A stretch of 64,000 bases of DNA, taken from the NCBI GenBank assembly GCA_030715195.1, contig JAUYVI010000005.1, forward strand, positions 248,001 through 312,000. Direction: 5' to 3'. This stretch comes from Dongia sedimenti (GTDB lineage Bacteria; Pseudomonadota; Alphaproteobacteria; Dongiales; Dongiaceae). Position 1 is the first letter of the stretch; each line of letters opens with the position of its first letter. Below, in pieces: positions 16,750-24,813 of this stretch. The notes under the pieces are model-generated. The model was given only the letters and a program-made list of their open reading frames with translations, did not search any database and was not told the DNA's origin. The translations under genes and the position numbers were made by a program.

Positions 16750-16786
16750 CCCACCCTCTTCCCTGGCTTCGGGGGAGAAGGGTGGG
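16750..16786. repeat. inverted repeat, terminator-like
   Basis: CCCACCCT (16750-16757) pairs with AGGGTGGG (16779-16786), with further pairing of TCCC to GGGA inside. It lies between the DUF1127 gene and the DinB gene, both on the minus strand, and resembles the outer ends of the elements at 716 and 2763. Terminator function for the DUF1127 transcript is inference; there is no T-run. Confidence 0.55.
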
Positions 16787-16809
16787 GCGCGCAAACGCGA
16801 TTCGCCAGC

Positions 16810-17031
16810 TTACGCCCGCCAGAACGGCTTCTGGTATTCCGTCTCGACCTCGGCGCGGCTGACGCCTATGTCGTGCAGGATGTAGTCCGGCATCTGGTAG
16901 AGATGGTTGCGGGCGCGCCGGCGGTCGGCCCAGTCGTTGATCCGGTTGAACAGACCCACCAGACCCTCGCCGATATAAGACGACTGGCGAATACCGCTGC
17001 GCGAACCCAAATTGCTGTAGATCTGTGCCAT
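16810..17031 (-). CDS. DUF1127 small protein
   Basis: Small basic protein of 73 residues from the ATG at 17029-17031, preceded by GAGGGA. The C-terminal half shows the DUF1127 pattern: helix WADRRRARNHLYQMPDYILHDIGVSRAEVE, with the conserved LxxMPDxxLxDIGxxR core. Short DUF1127 proteins in Agrobacterium and Rhodobacter bind RNA or affect phosphate and sRNA physiology, but the role here is not shown. A GTG/ATG six codons further upstream is possible. It is divergent from the GcvA-like regulator with 149 bases between. Confidence 0.88.
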   Translation of the reverse strand: MAQIYSNLGSRSGIRQSSYIGEGLVGLFNRINDWADRRRARNHLYQMPDYILHDIGVSRAEVETEYQKPFWRA

Positions 17032-17134
17032 GTTTCCCTCACATCTCACTGGGTCCTGGCCGGGGTGGCCGTTGCCCTTGCCCCTAACCTGTGCTTGAAT
17101 TTTCCCTAGAACAAATGATCGTTTCTAACTTGTT

Positions 17135-17153
17135 CTGTTAGCCTACCTAACAG
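17135..17153. promoter_or_regulatory. 7-base inverted repeat in the DUF1127/gcvA-like divergent gap
   Basis: CTGTTAG (17135-17141) and CTAACAG (17147-17153) are perfect inverted repeats with a 5-base spacer. Overlapping half-sites occur just upstream: CTAAC at 17125-17129 and a wider TAGAA...TTCTA pair (17107-17127). It lies 28 bases before the ATG of the LysR-type gene at 17181. A binding site for that regulator or another dimeric protein is plausible (inference). Confidence 0.45.
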
Positions 17154-17180
17154 GACGCAACCCTCGGTAAACCACTGATC

Positions 17181-18167
17181 ATGGCCGCTTTTCCGCCGCT
17201 GAAGGCCGTTCGCTACTTCGAAGCCGCCGCCCGCCATCTCAGTTTCTCGAAGGCAGCGGAAGAGCTGAACGTCACCCATTCGGCGATCAGCCATCAGATC
17301 AAGGCGCTGGAGGAATGGGTCGGCCAGCCTCTGTTCGACCGGACCGGCCGGGCCTTGCGCCTGACCGAGGGCGGGCGCCAGTTTCTGCCCCCGGTGCGCA
17401 GCGCCTTCCAGCAGCTCTCCGATGCAGCCCAGGATCTCCGGCAGCTCTGCCATGGCGGACCGCTCACCGTGAGCGTGCTGCCGTCGCTGGCCTCGAAATG
17501 GCTGGTGCCGCGGCTGTTCGATTTCCGCGCCCATCATCCGGAGATCGAGGTGCGCATCTCGGCCACCGAACGGGTCGAGCAGATCGGCCAGGGCGGGATC
17601 GACATCGCGATCCGCTACGGCCGCGGCAAGTGGCCGAACGTCGATTCCGAGCTGCTGCTCAAGGACGATCTCTTTCCGATCGCCAGCCCGCTATTGCTGA
17701 GCGGCGACACGCCGCTGAAAGAGCCGCGCGATCTCGCCAACTTCAACCTGCTCTCGGACACGACCTGGCAGGCGGCGCAGTTCGATTTCTGGCAGCAATG
17801 GCTGGAGCATGCCGGCGTCACCGGGCTCGAGCTCAAAGGCGGCGGATTCAGCTTCAACTATTCGAACCTGCTGATCCAGGCCGCGGTCGATGGGCTGGGC
17901 GTCGCCCTCGGCAACACCATGCTGGCCAGCGACGATCTCCGCGCCGGGCGGCTGGTGAAACCGTTCGACATCTCGGTGCCGTTGGATACCGGCTATTACG
18001 TGGTCTATGTGCGCGACGCGCTGAAGCGGCCGAAGATCCGCGCCTTCCGCGACTGGGTCATGGACCAAGTCGCGCCCTTCCGCGCCGAGATGTCGCCGGA
18101 GCAGGAGAAGCGCGGCGAGGCGCTCGGCAAGAAGCTCGGCAGCAAGCTGGACGGCGCGCCGGTCTAG
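17181..18167 (+). CDS. LysR family regulator, GcvA-like
   Basis: LysR-type regulator of 328 residues resembling the GcvA branch: it opens PPLKAVRYFEAAARHLSFSKAAEELNVTHSAISHQIKALE, the hallmark of GcvA/AmpR-like proteins, and the effector domain contains YGRGKWP in the position typical of GcvA. GcvA controls glycine cleavage in E. coli; no gcvTHP genes are visible here, so the name should be read as a family label. The C-terminus has a charged extension (MSPEQEKRGEALGKKLG). The gap to the DUF1127 gene contains strong inverted repeats that could be its operator. Confidence 0.9.
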   Translation: MAAFPPLKAVRYFEAAARHLSFSKAAEELNVTHSAISHQIKALEEWVGQPLFDRTGRALRLTEGGRQFLPPVRSAFQQLSDAAQDLRQLCHGGPLTVSVLPSLASKWLVPRLFDFRAHHPEIEVRISATERVEQIGQGGIDIAIRYGRGKWPNVDSELLLKDDLFPIASPLLLSGDTPLKEPRDLANFNLLSDTTWQAAQFDFWQQWLEHAGVTGLELKGGGFSFNYSNLLIQAAVDGLGVALGNTMLASDDLRAGRLVKPFDISVPLDTGYYVVYVRDALKRPKIRAFRDWVMDQVAPFRAEMSPEQEKRGEALGKKLGSKLDGAPV

Positions 18168-18176
18168 CAATCCTCT

Positions 18177-19880
18177 TTAGTGATCGAACAGCGCCGGCTC
18201 TTTCGGGCTGCGCTGCGGCACGGCCAGATCGGTGGTCTCGGCCGGCACCGTTTCCGCGGCGGGTGCGGCGGGCAGTGCCGATTGCACTTCCGGCAACGCG
18301 GGCTGCGGCAATGGAATCGCGGCGGTGGTTGTTGCCGGTTCGGGTGCTGGTGCCGGTACGGCCGGCAAGGCTTCCTGAGCCACGCTGCCTGCGGCAGGGG
18401 GCGTCGGTGCTACTGGCGCCGGCGCCGGCGCGGCGACTGTTTCGCTTCCGCTGAACGATGGCACCGGCGGCGGCGGCGTCACCGAGGTGACCGCCGGCGC
18501 GCTCGGCTGCGGCACCGCCGCGGCGGTGGCAGGCGCCGGCGCCGGTTCGGGTGTCGGCTGCAGCTGCAGCGGCTGGGTCACGGTCGCCGCGGGCGCGGCG
18601 GGTGTCGGCGCGGTCGACGGCACCGGCTGAAGTTCCAGCGGCTCGGTCACGGTCGCGGTTGTGGTCGGAGCCGCCGCCGGGCTTGGCGCCGGCGCGGGTT
18701 CCGGCGCCGGCAAGGGTACCGCCGCGACCGTCGGCTCGGCCGGAGTGGGTGCCGGGGCGGGTACCGGTGTCGGCGCCGCGGCGACACCGGGCTCAGCCGG
18801 CGCAGGTGCCGGCTGAGGCGCGGCTTCCGCGGTGGCCGGTGCCGGTTCGGCGGGCGCCGGCGCAGGCACCGGTTCGGCCAAGGGCGTCGCCGCGGTCGCG
18901 GTGCCGGGCAGGGCGTTCTCGTCGCGCGGCTGCCAGGTCGCGACGGCGGCCTTGGCCTGGACGATCTCGGTCGGGGTCATATTGGCTTCGAGCGCGGCGG
19001 CGCGGGCGGCGCCTTCGGGCGTGCCGTTGGCCGTGGCGAGATCGAACCAGGTATGCGCCTGCACGAGATCCTTCGGCACGCCCTTGCCCTCGGCATAGAG
19101 CTGGCCGAGTGCCAGCATCGACGGACCGTCCTTGGCATTGGCCCCGGCCTGGAAGTGCTCCATCGCCCGGAGATAGTCCGGCTGGCCGGTATAGCCGGCC
19201 TGAAACAGCAGGCCGAGATTGTATTCGGCCTCGGTGCTGCCCTGCGCCGCCGCCTTCTCGAACCAGTCATGGGCGATCTTGGCATTGCGGGTAACGGCGG
19301 TGCCCTTGAGATACATGAGGCCGATCTCGTTGAGCGCGCTGCCCGTGCCCGCCTTCTCGAAATAGCTGACGGCGAGGCGGCCGTCGGGCTTCAGCCCCGG
19401 CCCGCCGTCGCGGAACAGATAAGCGAGCTTCATCGCCGCCTTGGGATGGCCGAGATCGGCCGCGCGCACGTACCAGCCGGCCGCCTGCTGCATGTCCTGC
19501 GTGACGCCCTGGCCGGTCTCGTAGAGCCGGCCCAGCGAGTACTGCGCATACATCTGCGAGGCCTGGATCAGCTGCGCCGCTTGAGGCCCGAGCGCAGTGC
19601 CGTCGAACTTTGGCGCCAGGTCGAGCTCGGCGGCGATCCGGTAATAGGCCGCGGCCTGCTGGAAATCCGGCGCACCCGCCGAGCCCTGCTCATAGAGCCG
19701 ACCGAGATTGTAGGCGGCGACCGGATTGCCGAGCTTCGCCTCTTCGTCGAGCAGCGGGATCGCCGTCGCGAAGTCGCCGGATTCGAGCGCGGCTTCGGCG
19801 GCACGGTAATCGGCGTGCGCCATGCCGAGCGAGGCGACCAGGCTGATGGCGGTGGCGATGAGAAGCGATGAGCGGCGCAT
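18177..19880 (-). CDS. exported Sel1-repeat protein with Pro/Ala-rich tail
   Basis: Protein of 567 residues. A signal peptide (MRRSSLLIATAISLVASLGMAHA, cut near residue 23) is followed by about six Sel1-like repeats to about residue 315, with units of the form A-x-x-x-LG-x-L-Y-x-x-G such as YNLGRLYEQG, YSLGRLYETG, YNLGLLFQAG and LALGQLYAEG. The remaining 250 residues are low-complexity Pro/Ala/Glu, with a twice-repeated module around TVT-x-PL-x-LQP. Sel1 repeats mediate protein interactions; the tail could span the periplasm or cell wall. Function unknown. It converges with the LysR gene across 9 bases. Confidence 0.85.
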   Translation of the reverse strand: MRRSSLLIATAISLVASLGMAHADYRAAEAALESGDFATAIPLLDEEAKLGNPVAAYNLGRLYEQGSAGAPDFQQAAAYYRIAAELDLAPKFDGTALGPQAAQLIQASQMYAQYSLGRLYETGQGVTQDMQQAAGWYVRAADLGHPKAAMKLAYLFRDGGPGLKPDGRLAVSYFEKAGTGSALNEIGLMYLKGTAVTRNAKIAHDWFEKAAAQGSTEAEYNLGLLFQAGYTGQPDYLRAMEHFQAGANAKDGPSMLALGQLYAEGKGVPKDLVQAHTWFDLATANGTPEGAARAAALEANMTPTEIVQAKAAVATWQPRDENALPGTATAATPLAEPVPAPAPAEPAPATAEAAPQPAPAPAEPGVAAAPTPVPAPAPTPAEPTVAAVPLPAPEPAPAPSPAAAPTTTATVTEPLELQPVPSTAPTPAAPAATVTQPLQLQPTPEPAPAPATAAAVPQPSAPAVTSVTPPPPVPSFSGSETVAAPAPAPVAPTPPAAGSVAQEALPAVPAPAPEPATTTAAIPLPQPALPEVQSALPAAPAAETVPAETTDLAVPQRSPKEPALFDH

Positions 19881-19966
19881 TGCGGGTCCTGAAATCCTGA
19901 AGATGGCGCGAAATCTAGCCGATGGCCGGGGTTGTTGCCAGGGCCGGATTTGCCGGCCGGCGCCCT

Positions 19967-20530
19967 CTAGAACCCCGACATCGGTTCCTTCAGGAATGCC
20001 TCTTCCTCCGGCGTCGAGACCCTTCCCAGGCAGGCGTTGCGGTGCGGGTAGCGGCCGAAGCGGAAGATGATCTCGGCATGGCGGGCCGCATAGACGAGCT
20101 GCACCGCGGCTTCGACGTCGCGCTCCGCCGCGCAGTCCACCGCGAGCGCGCCGAACAAGGCCAGCGCGCGCTTCTGCACCGCGCGGTCCTCGCTGTGCTC
20201 GAACGGCAGATAGGTGAAGCGCCGCTGCGCGAACGTAAAGCCGCGGTCGAAGCCGGCATCGACCATCTGCGTGGCTACCGCCAGCGCGCGCGCGTCACTC
20301 GCAAAGGCCTGCGGACTGCCGCGATGAATGTTGCGCGGCATCTGGTCGAGCAGGATCAGCAGCGCCAGCGCGCCCTCGGGCGTGGCCCGCCAGGCTTCGA
20401 AGCCGCCGGCCTGCGCTTCCGCCACCGCATCGCCGAACCGGGTGCGGATCTCGGCATCGAACGCATCGTCGCGTTCGAAGCAAAGCATCTGGACCCGATC
20501 GGAGAACCAGAAGTCGAGAACGTCCTGCAT
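19967..20530 (-). CDS. DUF924 family protein
   Basis: Conserved alpha-helical protein of 187 residues with no established function. It matches DUF924 by the opening VLDFWFSDRVQMLCFERDDAFDAEIRTRFG, the LILLDQMPRNIHRGSPQAFA motif near residue 75 and the closing FRFGRYPHRNACLGR...TPEEEAFL. The start ATG (20528-20530) overlaps the stop of the upstream GST gene by one base (TGATG), so the two are translationally coupled. A role linked to glutathione or amidohydrolase chemistry has been suggested only by neighbourhood; no evidence here. Confidence 0.9.
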   Translation of the reverse strand: MQDVLDFWFSDRVQMLCFERDDAFDAEIRTRFGDAVAEAQAGGFEAWRATPEGALALLILLDQMPRNIHRGSPQAFASDARALAVATQMVDAGFDRGFTFAQRRFTYLPFEHSEDRAVQKRALALFGALAVDCAAERDVEAAVQLVYAARHAEIIFRFGRYPHRNACLGRVSTPEEEAFLKEPMSGF

Positions 20531-21153
20531 CACGCCGCTTGGTTCGCCGCCGCGATGCGCGCGATCGCGGGTCGCGCCATGACCAGATCGGCGAGGCGCT
20601 TCAGGCCGGGGAAGCGGCGATAGGTCTCCGGGCAGCAATCCTGCCAGGTGGAGAGCATGGCACAGAAAATATCGGCGGCGGAGAAGCGCGCGCCGAGCAG
20701 ATAGGGACCCTTGGTGCGCAGATGCGCGTCGATGCGGCTCCAGACCGCCGCCACTTCCTCCTGGGCCTTGCTCACCACCGCTTCGGTCTCGGCGGCGGTG
20801 TGGCGGTCGGGATAATAGTAGCGCAGCATCGCCGGCTGCAGCGTGTTCGAGAGATGCATCAGCCACATGTAGAAATGGCCGCGCTCGAGGTCATCGATCC
20901 TGGGCGCGAGTTCGGCCGCCGGATGGCGATCGGCGATCAGCATGCACATGGCGGCGGATTCGGTCATGGTGAAGCCGCCGTCGATGATCAGCACCGGCAC
21001 CTTGCCGGCCGGATTGAGCGCGAGGTATTCCGGCTTCCGGTGCTCACCCGCGGCAGTATCGACCAGTTTCAGCGCATAGGCCGCGCCGGCCTCCTCGAGG
21101 CAGCAATGCGGCGCCATCGAAGCCGAGCCCGGCGACCAGTAGAGCGTGTACAT
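20530..21153 (-). CDS. glutathione S-transferase family protein
   Basis: Thioredoxin-fold GST of 207 residues: the N-terminal domain has MYTLYWSPGSASMAPH, where the Ser of GSAS takes the place of the catalytic Ser/Cys, followed by NPAGKVPVLIIDGG and TESAAM (glutathione-binding Pro and Glu-Ser). The C-terminal helical domain runs from about residue 80. The start at 21153 follows GGGGAG; an upstream extension to 21291 lacks family similarity. It is coupled to the DUF924 gene. Substrate unknown; detoxification is the usual role of beta/zeta-type bacterial GSTs. Confidence 0.9.
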   Translation of the reverse strand: MYTLYWSPGSASMAPHCCLEEAGAAYALKLVDTAAGEHRKPEYLALNPAGKVPVLIIDGGFTMTESAAMCMLIADRHPAAELAPRIDDLERGHFYMWLMHLSNTLQPAMLRYYYPDRHTAAETEAVVSKAQEEVAAVWSRIDAHLRTKGPYLLGARFSAADIFCAMLSTWQDCCPETYRRFPGLKRLADLVMARPAIARIAAANQAA

Positions 21154-21410
21154 GTCTTGTCTCCCCATTTGACAGCTAGCTTGCTGCTCGGTTTTTTCGG
21201 AGATTAGCCGCAGCCGCTCGGCGAAGCCAGACTCCGTTGCGACCAAAGTATTAGGGCATGCGCGCAATTGTGAAAGCGGTTCCACTTGCACCGCGTCCCG
21301 CTGCGCATAAAGCTGACATTCCGGAGAGATCGCGCGCCGATACTTTCCATCGAGTCGCGATCTTCCCGCACCATCGCGCCGCCCGGCGCCGGCAATCTGG
21401 AGGAAGCAGC

Positions 21411-22769
21411 ATGTCGATACTCGACCGCGAGCACATCGTGGCGTCGCAGAGCTACAACCGCTGGCTGGTTCCCCCGGCCGCGCTCTGCGTCCATCTCTGC
21501 ATCGGCCAGGCGTATGCGTTCTCGGTGTTCAACCTGCCGATGAGCAAGCTGATCGGCATCACGGAATCGGCGCCCGATGATTGGAAGCTGACCGAGCTCG
21601 GGTGGATCTTCTCGATCGCCATCGTCTTCCTCGGCGTCGCCGCCGCGTTGACCGGCACCTGGCTCGACCGGGTCGGCCCGCGCAAAGCGATGTTCACCGC
21701 GGCCTGCTGCTTCGGCGGCGGGTTCCTGGTCTCCGCGATCGGCGTCGCCACGCATCAGCTTTGGATCATCTATCTCGGCTACGGGGTGCTCGGCGGCTGC
21801 GGCCTCGGCATCGGCTACATCTCGCCGGTGAAGACCCTGATCACCTGGTTCCCGGATCGGCCCGGCATGGCGACCGGCATGGCGATCATGGGCTTCGGCG
21901 GCGGCGCCTTCATCGCCTCGCCGCTCTCGGTCTGGCTGATGGATCACTTCAAGACCGCGACCGACATGGGCGTCACCGCGACCTTCGTCACGCTCGGCAT
22001 CGTCTACTTCGTCTTCATGTCGATCGGTGCCGTGATCGTGCGCGTGCCGGCGGCGAACTGGCGCCCCGCAGGCTACGTGCCGCCGGTCCAGGCCCGCAAA
22101 TTGATGACCGACCAGACCGTGCATGTCGACCAGGCGCTGAAGACGCCGCAATTCTACCTGCTCTGGTGGGTGCTCTGCCTCAACGTAACCGCCGGCATCG
22201 GCGTGCTGGGCCAGGCCTCGGCGATGAGCCAGGAGATGTTCCCGGGCCGGATCTCGCCGCAGGCCGCAGCCGGCTTCGTCGGCCTCTTGAGTCTGTTCAA
22301 CATGGCGGGGCGATTCTTCTGGGCCTCGACCTCGGACGTGATCGGGCGGAAGAACACCTATTTCGTCTTCTTCGCGCTCGGCATCCTGCTCTACGCCGCG
22401 GTGCCGAGCACCGCGCATATGGGCAGCGTCGTCCTCTTCGTGCTCTGCTACGGCGTCATCCTCAGCATGTATGGCGGCGGCTTCGCCACCATCCCGGCTT
22501 ATCTCCGCGACGTGTTCGGCGTGCAGTATGTGGGCGCCATCCACGGGCGGCTGCTGACCGCATGGTCGGTGGCGGGCGTGCTCGGCCCGGTGCTGGTGAA
22601 CTACATCCGCCAGTACCAGATCGATCACGGCGTCGCCAAGGCCGACGCCTATACCATCACCATGTACATCATGGCCGGGCTGCTGCTGGTCGGCTTGCTC
22701 TGCAATCTCGCGATGAAGGCGGTGCATGAGCGGCACCATCTCGACACCCAGAACCAGCCGGCGCAGTGA
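21411..22769 (+). CDS. OFA family MFS transporter (oxalate/formate antiporter-like)
   Basis: Major facilitator of 452 residues with 12 predicted membrane spans. The start ATG at 21411 follows GGAGGA. The opening RWLVPPAALCVHLCIGQAYAFSVF and the LGGCGLGIGYISPVKTLITWFPDRPGMATG stretch around the third/fourth spans are characteristic of OxlT-type proteins. These import or exchange small carboxylates (oxalate/formate, others). A 41-residue protein follows 11 bases after the stop, which is a known partner arrangement for these transporters. The substrate is not established by sequence. Confidence 0.92.
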   Translation: MSILDREHIVASQSYNRWLVPPAALCVHLCIGQAYAFSVFNLPMSKLIGITESAPDDWKLTELGWIFSIAIVFLGVAAALTGTWLDRVGPRKAMFTAACCFGGGFLVSAIGVATHQLWIIYLGYGVLGGCGLGIGYISPVKTLITWFPDRPGMATGMAIMGFGGGAFIASPLSVWLMDHFKTATDMGVTATFVTLGIVYFVFMSIGAVIVRVPAANWRPAGYVPPVQARKLMTDQTVHVDQALKTPQFYLLWWVLCLNVTAGIGVLGQASAMSQEMFPGRISPQAAAGFVGLLSLFNMAGRFFWASTSDVIGRKNTYFVFFALGILLYAAVPSTAHMGSVVLFVLCYGVILSMYGGGFATIPAYLRDVFGVQYVGAIHGRLLTAWSVAGVLGPVLVNYIRQYQIDHGVAKADAYTITMYIMAGLLLVGLLCNLAMKAVHERHHLDTQNQPAQ

Positions 22770-22780
22770 GGGAGGCGAAC

Positions 22781-22906
22781 GTGGACGGACCGGACGTGAG
22801 GAAGGACTACACCGTGCAGGTCGTGCTGGCCTGGCTGCTGGTCGGCATCCCGCTGCTCTGGGGCGTGTGGAAGACGCTGCTGAACGCGATGCAACTGTTC
22901 CAGTAA
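22781..22906 (+). CDS. MFS transporter small subunit (41 residues)
   Basis: Tiny membrane protein encoded by GTG at 22781, 11 bases after the OFA transporter stop, with GGGAGG just upstream of the start. A charged N-terminus (MDGPDVRKDY) is followed by one long hydrophobic helix (VQVVLAWLLVGIPLLWGVW) and a short tail. Small companions of OFA-type transporters of this size, with a conserved Trp-rich helix, are annotated as MFS transporter small subunits. Its exact role is not known; stabilising or assisting the antiporter is the natural inference. Confidence 0.75.
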   Translation: MDGPDVRKDYTVQVVLAWLLVGIPLLWGVWKTLLNAMQLFQ

Positions 22907-22960
22907 AGACGCGCGACGGAGCGCACCGTCTGCGCATGTCGATCTCGCGCGCCGCGCCGC

Positions 22961-23881
22961 TCAGCCGGCGCGCTTGCGCAGGGTCTTGTCGAGGTGATCG
23001 CGGAACCAGTCGCCGAGCAGGCTGACCGACAGCGTCGTCGCGAAGATGATCAGGCCCGACGGCACGCCGATCCACCAGGCGGTGGCGAGATAGTTGCGGC
23101 CCTCGCCGAGCATCAGGCCGAGGCTGGTCTGGGGTGGCTGCACGCCGAGACCGAGGAAGCTCAGCGAGGTCTCGAGCAGGATCAGGTCCGGGAAGTTGAG
23201 CGTGGTCTGCACCGCCAGCGTCCCGGCGATGTTGGGAATGACGTGGCGCCAGTAGATCCGGACCGGATGAATGCCGAGCGTGCGGATCGCCCCGGCATAG
23301 CCCTCGGCATTGGCGGAGAGCGCCAGCCCGCGCACCAGGCGGGCATAGGTCTCCCAGCCATGCAGGCCGACCAGCAGCAGGAACAGCTCGAAGCTGTTGC
23401 CGAGGAAGGCCAGCACCGCCAGCGCAATGATGATGAACGGCATGCTCGCCTGGAAATCCACCAGCGCCATGATCAGGTCCTCGATCCAGCCGCGGAAATG
23501 CGCGGCCAGGATGCCGAGGACCGTGCCGATCGTGGTGCCGATGACCGTGCCGATCAGCGCGATCGAGATGCTGGTGCGGATCGCATAGAGGACACGGCTG
23601 AACACGTCGCGCCCCAGATTGTCGGTGCCGAGCAGGTAGCTCTCGTTGCCACCGAGCGAAGCCGGCGGCTTCAGGCGCAGCAGCAGGCTCTGCTCCGCAT
23701 AGCCGAACGGCGCGAGCCACGGCACCAGCAGCGAGATCAGCAGCATCGCCACGACCCAGGCGAGGCACAGCCAGATCACCCAGGCGCCGCCGAGGCGGCT
23801 CCGCCGCGCGCCGAGCCATGCGCCGATACCGCGGGCCGAACGATGGGCGGCCGAACGATGGGGGATCGCGCCCTCGGTCAT
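22961..23881 (-). CDS. ABC transporter permease, OppC/DppC-like
   Basis: Inner-membrane permease of 306 residues. After a polar N-terminus come six spans, beginning AWVIWLCLAWVVAMLLISLLVPW, and the typical LLGTDNLGRDVFSRVLYAIRTSI motif. The BPD_transp EAA-type loop is visible near SANAEGYAGAIRTLGIHPVRIYWRHVIPN. It is the last gene of the seven-gene operon, overlapping the upstream permease by ATGA (23878-23881). Together with the OppB-type partner it forms the translocation channel for the binding protein at 28957-30525. Confidence 0.93.
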   Translation of the reverse strand: MTEGAIPHRSAAHRSARGIGAWLGARRSRLGGAWVIWLCLAWVVAMLLISLLVPWLAPFGYAEQSLLLRLKPPASLGGNESYLLGTDNLGRDVFSRVLYAIRTSISIALIGTVIGTTIGTVLGILAAHFRGWIEDLIMALVDFQASMPFIIIALAVLAFLGNSFELFLLLVGLHGWETYARLVRGLALSANAEGYAGAIRTLGIHPVRIYWRHVIPNIAGTLAVQTTLNFPDLILLETSLSFLGLGVQPPQTSLGLMLGEGRNYLATAWWIGVPSGLIIFATTLSVSLLGDWFRDHLDKTLRKRAG

Positions 23882-24813
23882 GTCGTGCCCTGGCCGAGCA
23901 TGTTGACGCGCGGATTCAGCCAGCCATAGGTGAGATCGACCGCGAAGTTGATGGCTGCCATGGTGAAGGCGACCATCAGTACGATGGTCTGCACCACCGC
24001 GAGATCGCGCTGCGCGACCGCGCCGACCAGCAGGTTGCCGACCCCGGGCCAGCCGAACACCGGCTCGACCACCACCGCGCCGCCGATGAGCGCGCCGACC
24101 CGCAAGCCCAGCACGGTGATGACCGGGATCGCGGCATTGGGCAAGGCGTGCCCGACGATGCGGCGCAGCGGCGAGGCGCCCTTCGCCCGGGCGGTGCGCA
24201 TGAAGGGACGGTTCAGCACCTCCAGCATGGAGGACCGGGTGAAGCGGGCGATCGCGCCGGCCGCGCCGGTGCCGAGGGTGAGCGCCGGCATGATGAGATG
24301 GAGCCATGTGGCGCTGCCCGAGCTCGGCAGAACGCGCAGATACATGGAGAAGGTGAGAATGAGCAGGATGCCGAGAAAGAAGCTCGGCAGGCTGTGCCCG
24401 AGGATGGTGAAGGCCATGGTGCCGCGGTCGAGCAGCGTGCCGCGTGCCAGCGCCGCCAGCACACCGAAAGGCAGGCCGATCAGCAAGGTGACCGCGAGCG
24501 CGGCGAAGCCGAGACGGAGCGTCGCCGGCACGCGCTCCATCACCACATCGATCGCCGGCCGGTCGTCGCGGAACGAGATGCCGAGGTCGCCCGCGGCGAC
24601 GCTGCGCAGATAGGTGACATACTGCTCGGGCAGCGAGCGGTCGAGGCCCCAGCGCGCGCGATAGGCCTCGATGACCGAGAGCGGCGCATCGTCGGGCAGC
24701 AACCGCTGCACCGGATCGCCCGACATGCGCAGCACGATGAAGACGAAGGTGACGGCGAGCCACAGCGTCAGCAGCGCGCGGAGCACCTTGCCGGCCAGGA
24801 AGCGCAGGCTCAC
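23878..24813 (-). CDS. ABC transporter permease, OppB/DppB-like
   Basis: Inner-membrane permease of 311 residues starting at GTG (24811-24813), which overlaps the preceding stop as GTGA. The N-terminal RALLTLWLAVTFVFIVLRMSGDPVQRLLPDDAP is the standard opening of DppB/OppB proteins, followed by ARWGLDRSLPEQYVTYL and the EAA loop FMRTARAKGASPLRRIVGHALPNA. Six spans are apparent. It pairs with the OppC-type permease downstream. Transport of short peptides or related compounds such as nickel chelates or glycerophospho-compounds is typical of the family; which one applies here is open. Confidence 0.94.
   Translation of the reverse strand: MSLRFLAGKVLRALLTLWLAVTFVFIVLRMSGDPVQRLLPDDAPLSVIEAYRARWGLDRSLPEQYVTYLRSVAAGDLGISFRDDRPAIDVVMERVPATLRLGFAALAVTLLIGLPFGVLAALARGTLLDRGTMAFTILGHSLPSFFLGILLILTFSMYLRVLPSSGSATWLHLIMPALTLGTGAAGAIARFTRSSMLEVLNRPFMRTARAKGASPLRRIVGHALPNAAIPVITVLGLRVGALIGGAVVVEPVFGWPGVGNLLVGAVAQRDLAVVQTIVLMVAFTMAAINFAVDLTYGWLNPRVNMLGQGTT

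Noticed and set aside
18180..19871. Long frame on the plus strand opposite the Sel1-repeat gene
   Set aside because: Its product is a run of Arg/Gly, the complement of the Pro/Ala tail and the repeat region. The minus strand has a signal peptide and repeats, so the plus frame is a shadow.
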